Assembly: GCA_903958915.1 (NCBI GenBank)
Contig: CAJBVC010000770.1
Location: 1-15,044 of the forward strand
Direction: 5' to 3'
From: an uncultured beta proteobacterium
Lineage (GTDB): Bacteria > Pseudomonadota > Gammaproteobacteria > Burkholderiales > Burkholderiaceae_C
DNA length: 15,044 nt
Shown: positions 12,569 to 15,044 of the stretch, in pieces
Layout: each line of letters begins with the position of its first letter
How positions within the stretch are numbered: position 1 is the stretch's first letter
Notes under the pieces: generated by a model
The model's database searches: none
Seen by the model: only the letters and a program-made list of their open reading frames with translations
Told to the model about the DNA's origin: nothing
Program-made: the position numbers and the translations under genes

Positions 12569-13390
12569 TCAATTAGACACCCGGGACTCTGACCGCCCCA
12601 GGGTCCAGCTCAGACCGATTCCCACGGCACTGCCGGTCGTTTGCAGGAACAGGGGACTATGCTGGTTGGCGGCGCCGGCATAGCTCTCCAGCCGGGCAAA
12701 ACCAATCAGCCGCAAGTCCTGGGTCAGCTTCTTCGTGGTGGCAAAAGCAAGACGGGTAGCGATCAGGCCTGCCTGCGCTTCAAATGCCGGGCGTTGCGAT
12801 GTGGCGTACTGCTTGTCTACATCGTAGAAATAGCCATTGAGCTTGCGGTCGCCAAAAATCAGGCTGGCGCGGGTCGACAAACTCCAGCCACCGCCCACAT
12901 CACGGCTTTCGTGCACCAGACCAGGCTCGAACGCCACGCCCTGGTCGCGAACACCGCCATTGAATTCCAGCACCGTGCGCAGGGGCAATTCCAGCCGCAA
13001 GCGGCTGCCGGGTGTAGGCTGTCCCAGCGTCCATTTCAGGCGCGGACCAAACTCGACCAGTGTGCCCAGATCTGGCATGCCGCGGCGCACGGGAATGGCC
13101 TCAGAACTGGCGGGCAGTGCACCAGAGAAACCGACATCCAGCTCCATGGTGTCGGTACGCATGACACGTGCACCAACACCGGAGTTGTCAGCACGGAAAA
13201 TTTCTCCACGGTACACAAAGACCGGCAGGACGAGTGCGCGAGATGCACGGTCGGACGAGCCCGGGTAAGCCGGTGTGGAGCCAGCGCTTGCAAACACACC
13301 CACTTCCCACAGCGGCAAACCAGCCTCCTGCGCCTGCACTGACAGTGCTCCAAACAGAAGGGTGGCGCAGAGCGTAATCGCATTTTTCAT
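12569..13390 (-). CDS. MipA/OmpV family outer-membrane protein
   Basis: A 273-aa protein with a signal peptide (MKNAITLCATLLFGALSVQA, cut before QEAG) and alternating beta-strand sequence. The family opening is clear: PLWEVGVFASAGSTPAYPGSSDR, then LVLPVFVYRGEIFRAD and GVGARVMRTDTMELDVGFSG. The C terminus, VGIGLSWTLGRSESRVSN, lacks a terminal aromatic residue. The MipA/OmpV family includes E. coli MipA, which links the murein transglycosylase MltA to PBP1B, and OmpV-like porins; which role applies here is open. I prefer the ATG at 13390 because it yields a standard signal peptide with Lys2. One at 13402 (MDSAMKN) is also in frame, and neither has a good ribosome binding site. It is transcribed divergently from the fasciclin gene across a dyad. 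Confidence 0.88.
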   Translation of the reverse strand: MKNAITLCATLLFGALSVQAQEAGLPLWEVGVFASAGSTPAYPGSSDRASRALVLPVFVYRGEIFRADNSGVGARVMRTDTMELDVGFSGALPASSEAIPVRRGMPDLGTLVEFGPRLKWTLGQPTPGSRLRLELPLRTVLEFNGGVRDQGVAFEPGLVHESRDVGGGWSLSTRASLIFGDRKLNGYFYDVDKQYATSQRPAFEAQAGLIATRLAFATTKKLTQDLRLIGFARLESYAGAANQHSPLFLQTTGSAVGIGLSWTLGRSESRVSN

Positions 13391-13467
13391 AGCAGAGTCC
13401 ATTGGGGTAAGTTGGGGAGAATTGTGTGCATAAAGCAATCTAAAACCGGCAGTGTAGCCAAAATTAC

Positions 13468-13510
13468 TTATCAGTCTAATTAATGACATTATAGTATGTA
13501 TGGATACTAT
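13468..13510. promoter_or_regulatory. Overlapping divergent promoters with a dyad, mipA-like / fasciclin genes
   Basis: This AT-rich stretch carries TTATCA (13468-13473), a 16-nt spacer and TATAGT (13490-13495) on the plus strand, a fair sigma-70 promoter for the fasciclin gene. On the minus strand TATAAT (13493-13488) could serve the MipA-type gene, although its -35 region is poor. The inverted repeat ATAGTAT-(6 nt)-ATACTAT (13491-13510) overlaps both -10 boxes and is well placed for a regulator acting on both genes. Confidence 0.5.
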
Positions 13511-13580
13511 CTGGTCGCTACCATTCGCCTCAGCCACATTTTTGGCGCTTTCAGGTGAACCCTGTCAACCGGAGATTTTC

Positions 13581-14036
13581 ATGAAAAAGACACTCATCGC
13601 TTCTGTGCTGGCCCTTGGTGTAGCGTTTTCGGCGCATGCCAAAGATATCGTCGACACCGCTGTCGGCGCAGGCAACTTCAAGACGCTGGCCACGGCACTC
13701 ACCGCTGCCGGACTGATCGATACGCTCAAGGGCAAGGGTCCGTTCACGGTATTTGCGCCCACGGACGCAGCCTTTGCAAAGATTCCGAAGGCCGATCTCG
13801 ATGCCTTGTTGAAAGACAAGGCCAAGCTGACCGCGGTGCTGACCTACCATGTGGTGGCCGGCAAGGTGATGGCTGCAGACGTCAAGGCGGGCAAGGTCAA
13901 GACAGTGCAAGGCTCTGAGCTGACCGTTTCCACCACCGGTGGTGTGATGGTGGACGGCGCCAAGGTGTCCGCAACCGACATCATGGCCGACAACGGGGTG
14001 ATTCACGTCATCGACAGCGTGATCATGCCCAAGTAA
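13581..14036 (+). CDS. Secreted fasciclin (FAS1) domain protein
   Basis: A 151-aa exported protein: signal peptide 1-20 ([20 protein letters not shown], cut before KDIV) and a single FAS1 domain filling the rest. The two family motifs are present: H1 as [17 protein letters not shown] and H2 in the [10 protein letters not shown] region, followed by the closing strand [17 protein letters not shown]1 domains act in adhesion and protein-protein contacts; bacterial single-domain forms like this are common but mostly uncharacterised. The start at 13581 has CCGGAG eight to thirteen bases upstream and gives a perfect signal peptide; an in-frame ATG at 13500 lies within the promoter dyad and is rejected. 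The SOUL-family gene follows 12 nt later and is probably co-transcribed. Confidence 0.95.
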   Translation: MKKTLIASVLALGVAFSAHAKDIVDTAVGAGNFKTLATALTAAGLIDTLKGKGPFTVFAPTDAAFAKIPKADLDALLKDKAKLTAVLTYHVVAGKVMAADVKAGKVKTVQGSELTVSTTGGVMVDGAKVSATDIMADNGVIHVIDSVIMPK

Positions 14037-14048
14037 CGAAAGACACCG

Positions 14049-14717
14049 ATGCGCCTTCTGATTTGCTTTTTTGCCTTGTTTTCACTGGGGAGTGCTGCGA
14101 TGGCGGTGGAAGAACCCAAGTTTGAGACCGTGCTGCAGGAAGCCAAGTTTGAAGTGCGCCAGTATGCACCGCTCATTGTTGCCGAGACCTGGGTTGATGG
14201 CGACATGAGCGCTGCATCGGGAAAAGGTTTTCGGCTCATCGCCGACTACATTTTTGGCAACAACAAGGCACCCCAGGGTGCGCAAAGCGCCAAGGTGGCC
14301 ATGACGGCGCCGGTGACGATGGAGCCGCAAAGCGCCTCGAGCAAGATTGCAATGACTGCGCCGGTGGCGATGGAGCCGGCACCTGGTGCAGCCGGTCTGG
14401 CGGGAGCGCAACGCTGGCGGGTGCACTTTGTGATGCCCAGCCAGTATTCGATGGCGACACTGCCAACCCCGAACAACGCTGCAGTCACCTTGCGTGAGGT
14501 GCCTGCCAAGCGCGTGGCGGTCGCTACTTACTCCGGTTTCAACACCGACAGCCGCATTCAGGAGGAAACGCAGACGCTGGTGGCCTGGATGCTGGAGCGC
14601 AAACTGGCGGCTGCAGGTCCGGCCCAGTTGGCACGCTATGACCCCCCATGGACGCTGCCGATATGGCGGCGTAACGAAATCCACATCGAAGTCAGCGCAG
14701 CAACCCAAACCCCGTAG
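14049..14717 (+). CDS. Secreted SOUL-family heme-binding-type protein
   Basis: A 222-aa protein with a signal peptide (1-19, MRLLICFFALFSLGSAAMA) followed by a SOUL/HEBP domain: EEPKFETVLQEAKFEVRQYAPLIVAET at the start, FRLIADYIFGNN, then IAMTAPV motifs, WRVHFVMPSQYSMATLPTPNN, RVAVATYSGF, and the C-terminal ARYDPPWTLPIWRRNEIHIEV. All are typical of the bacterial branch. SOUL proteins bind heme or other tetrapyrroles in some animals and plants; the role of the exported bacterial forms is not established. The AMTAPV-MEP segment occurs twice, 51 bp apart. The start at 14049 is 12 nt after the fasciclin stop, with only a weak GAAAGA ribosome binding site, so translation may depend on coupling. 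The stop is 10 nt from the convergent sua5 stop. Confidence 0.93.
   Translation: MRLLICFFALFSLGSAAMAVEEPKFETVLQEAKFEVRQYAPLIVAETWVDGDMSAASGKGFRLIADYIFGNNKAPQGAQSAKVAMTAPVTMEPQSASSKIAMTAPVAMEPAPGAAGLAGAQRWRVHFVMPSQYSMATLPTPNNAAVTLREVPAKRVAVATYSGFNTDSRIQEETQTLVAWMLERKLAAAGPAQLARYDPPWTLPIWRRNEIHIEVSAATQTP
14292..14393 (+). repeat. 51-bp tandem duplication inside the SOUL gene
   Basis: Two adjacent 51-bp units starting at 14292 and 14343 encode K-V/I-AMTAPV-T/A-MEP plus a divergent spacer. Both are in frame. From memory, doubled IAMTAPV motifs occur in other bacterial SOUL proteins, so this is probably an old duplication within the family rather than a recent one. Confidence 0.6.
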
Positions 14718-14727
14718 TTCGACGCCA

Positions 14728-15044
14728 TTAGCTGACCGCGGCGCGGGTCAGCCGGTCGAGCACCCCTTCCCACACCTCGGTTTCGGGCGGCGTTTCCACC
14801 CAGATCAGCTTCACTGCCGCAGCATCCAGATCACGCAGAACCGCAAACAGCTGCTGTGCGACCGCCTGCGCGTCGTCGGGCATGCGGCGAAACAGAATTT
14901 GCCGTGGCACTTTCTTCAAGACGGTGCGTGCGTAAATGGCAATCGTGGGGCTGCCGGTGGGGGCACTGGTCTCGCTGAGCAAGTCCACCGCCGTCTGTAG
15001 CGCCCGGGCGTCCATCAGCCGCACCCGGGCATGGGGTGCATAGT
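14728..15044 (-). CDS. L-threonylcarbamoyladenylate synthase, Sua5 C-terminal part (runs off the window)
   Basis: The minus frame is open from the window edge to a TAA at 14728, about 105 residues of C-terminal sequence. The first residues in the window, YAPHARVRLMDARAL, match the linker that joins the YrdC catalytic domain to the small C-terminal Sua5 domain. The rest (AIYARTVLKKVPRQILFRRMPDDAQAVAQQLFAVLRDLDA, then VKLIWVETPPETEVWEGVLDRLTRAA) fits the Sua5 domain. Sua5 makes threonylcarbamoyl-AMP from Thr, bicarbonate and ATP, the substrate used by the TsaB/TsaD/TsaE complex for tRNA t6A. The catalytic domain lies outside the window, so completeness cannot be judged. The GTG at 15024 is an internal codon, not the start. 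Confidence 0.85.
   Translation of the reverse strand, partial: YAPHARVRLMDARALQTAVDLLSETSAPTGSPTIAIYARTVLKKVPRQILFRRMPDDAQAVAQQLFAVLRDLDAAAVKLIWVETPPETEVWEGVLDRLTRAAVS
14731..14752. terminator. Hairpin at the convergent SOUL/sua5 junction
   Basis: GCTGACC (14731-14737) and GGTCAGC (14746-14752) form a 7-bp stem with an 8-nt loop, lying in the last codons of sua5 and 14 nt past the SOUL stop. There is no T-run on either strand, so a role in termination or 3'-end protection is only possible. Confidence 0.3.

Overview
The window looks like ordinary chromosome from a GC-rich betaproteobacterium, most likely Burkholderiales/Comamonadaceae (Rhodoferax- or Polaromonas-like). This rests on gene families and gene order (EamA permease, tsaB, rimI, family-4-type uracil-DNA glycosylase, pyrF), on DUF1800, MipA and LytS/LytR-type genes, and on an intergenic repeat built on GCTATCAAAA that I recall from that family. 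No rRNA, tRNA, CRISPR array, transposase or phage gene is visible. Every stretch without a gene is shorter than about 220 bp.

Layout. (1) Bases 1-818, minus: the 5' part of a DUF1800 lipoprotein with a VVTPP-repeat linker. (2) Bases 909-4899, minus: a tight five-gene run, transcribed as EamA-type transporter, tsaB (tRNA t6A), rimI (N-acetyltransferase), uracil-DNA glycosylase and pyrF (UMP synthesis). Two of its junctions are ATGA stop/start overlaps. (3) Base 4956, plus: a divergently transcribed SemiSWEET sugar transporter. (4) Bases 5304-7605, plus: an ECF sigma factor, its probable membrane anti-sigma factor and a large secreted protein of unknown function. (5) Bases 7816-9826, plus: a LytS-type histidine kinase and LytTR response regulator. 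(6) Bases 9895-10629, minus: an unrecognised membrane-anchored protein. (7) Bases 10768-12510, plus: a 7TM diguanylate cyclase with active site and I-site intact. (8) Bases 12569-13390, minus: a MipA/OmpV outer-membrane protein, divergent from (9) bases 13581-14717, plus: a secreted fasciclin protein and a secreted SOUL heme-binding-type protein. (10) Bases 14728 to the window end, minus: the C-terminal part of Sua5/TsaC, so two t6A genes lie in one window.

Three signal systems sit close together (ECF/anti-sigma, LytS/LytR, c-di-GMP synthesis), with several envelope or secreted products around them. The sequence does not prove a functional link between them.

The most striking structure is a 97-bp near-perfect palindromic element (6002-6098) lying in frame inside the anti-sigma gene, where it encodes about 32 residues of the roughly 75-residue cytoplasmic part. 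Other points worth checking are mirror-image GATAATCC elements directly before the start codons of two divergent genes, a dyad across the mipA/fasciclin promoter region, an interspersed repeat that seems to have become the C-terminal coding tail of the EamA transporter, and altered motif I residues in the uracil-DNA glycosylase.
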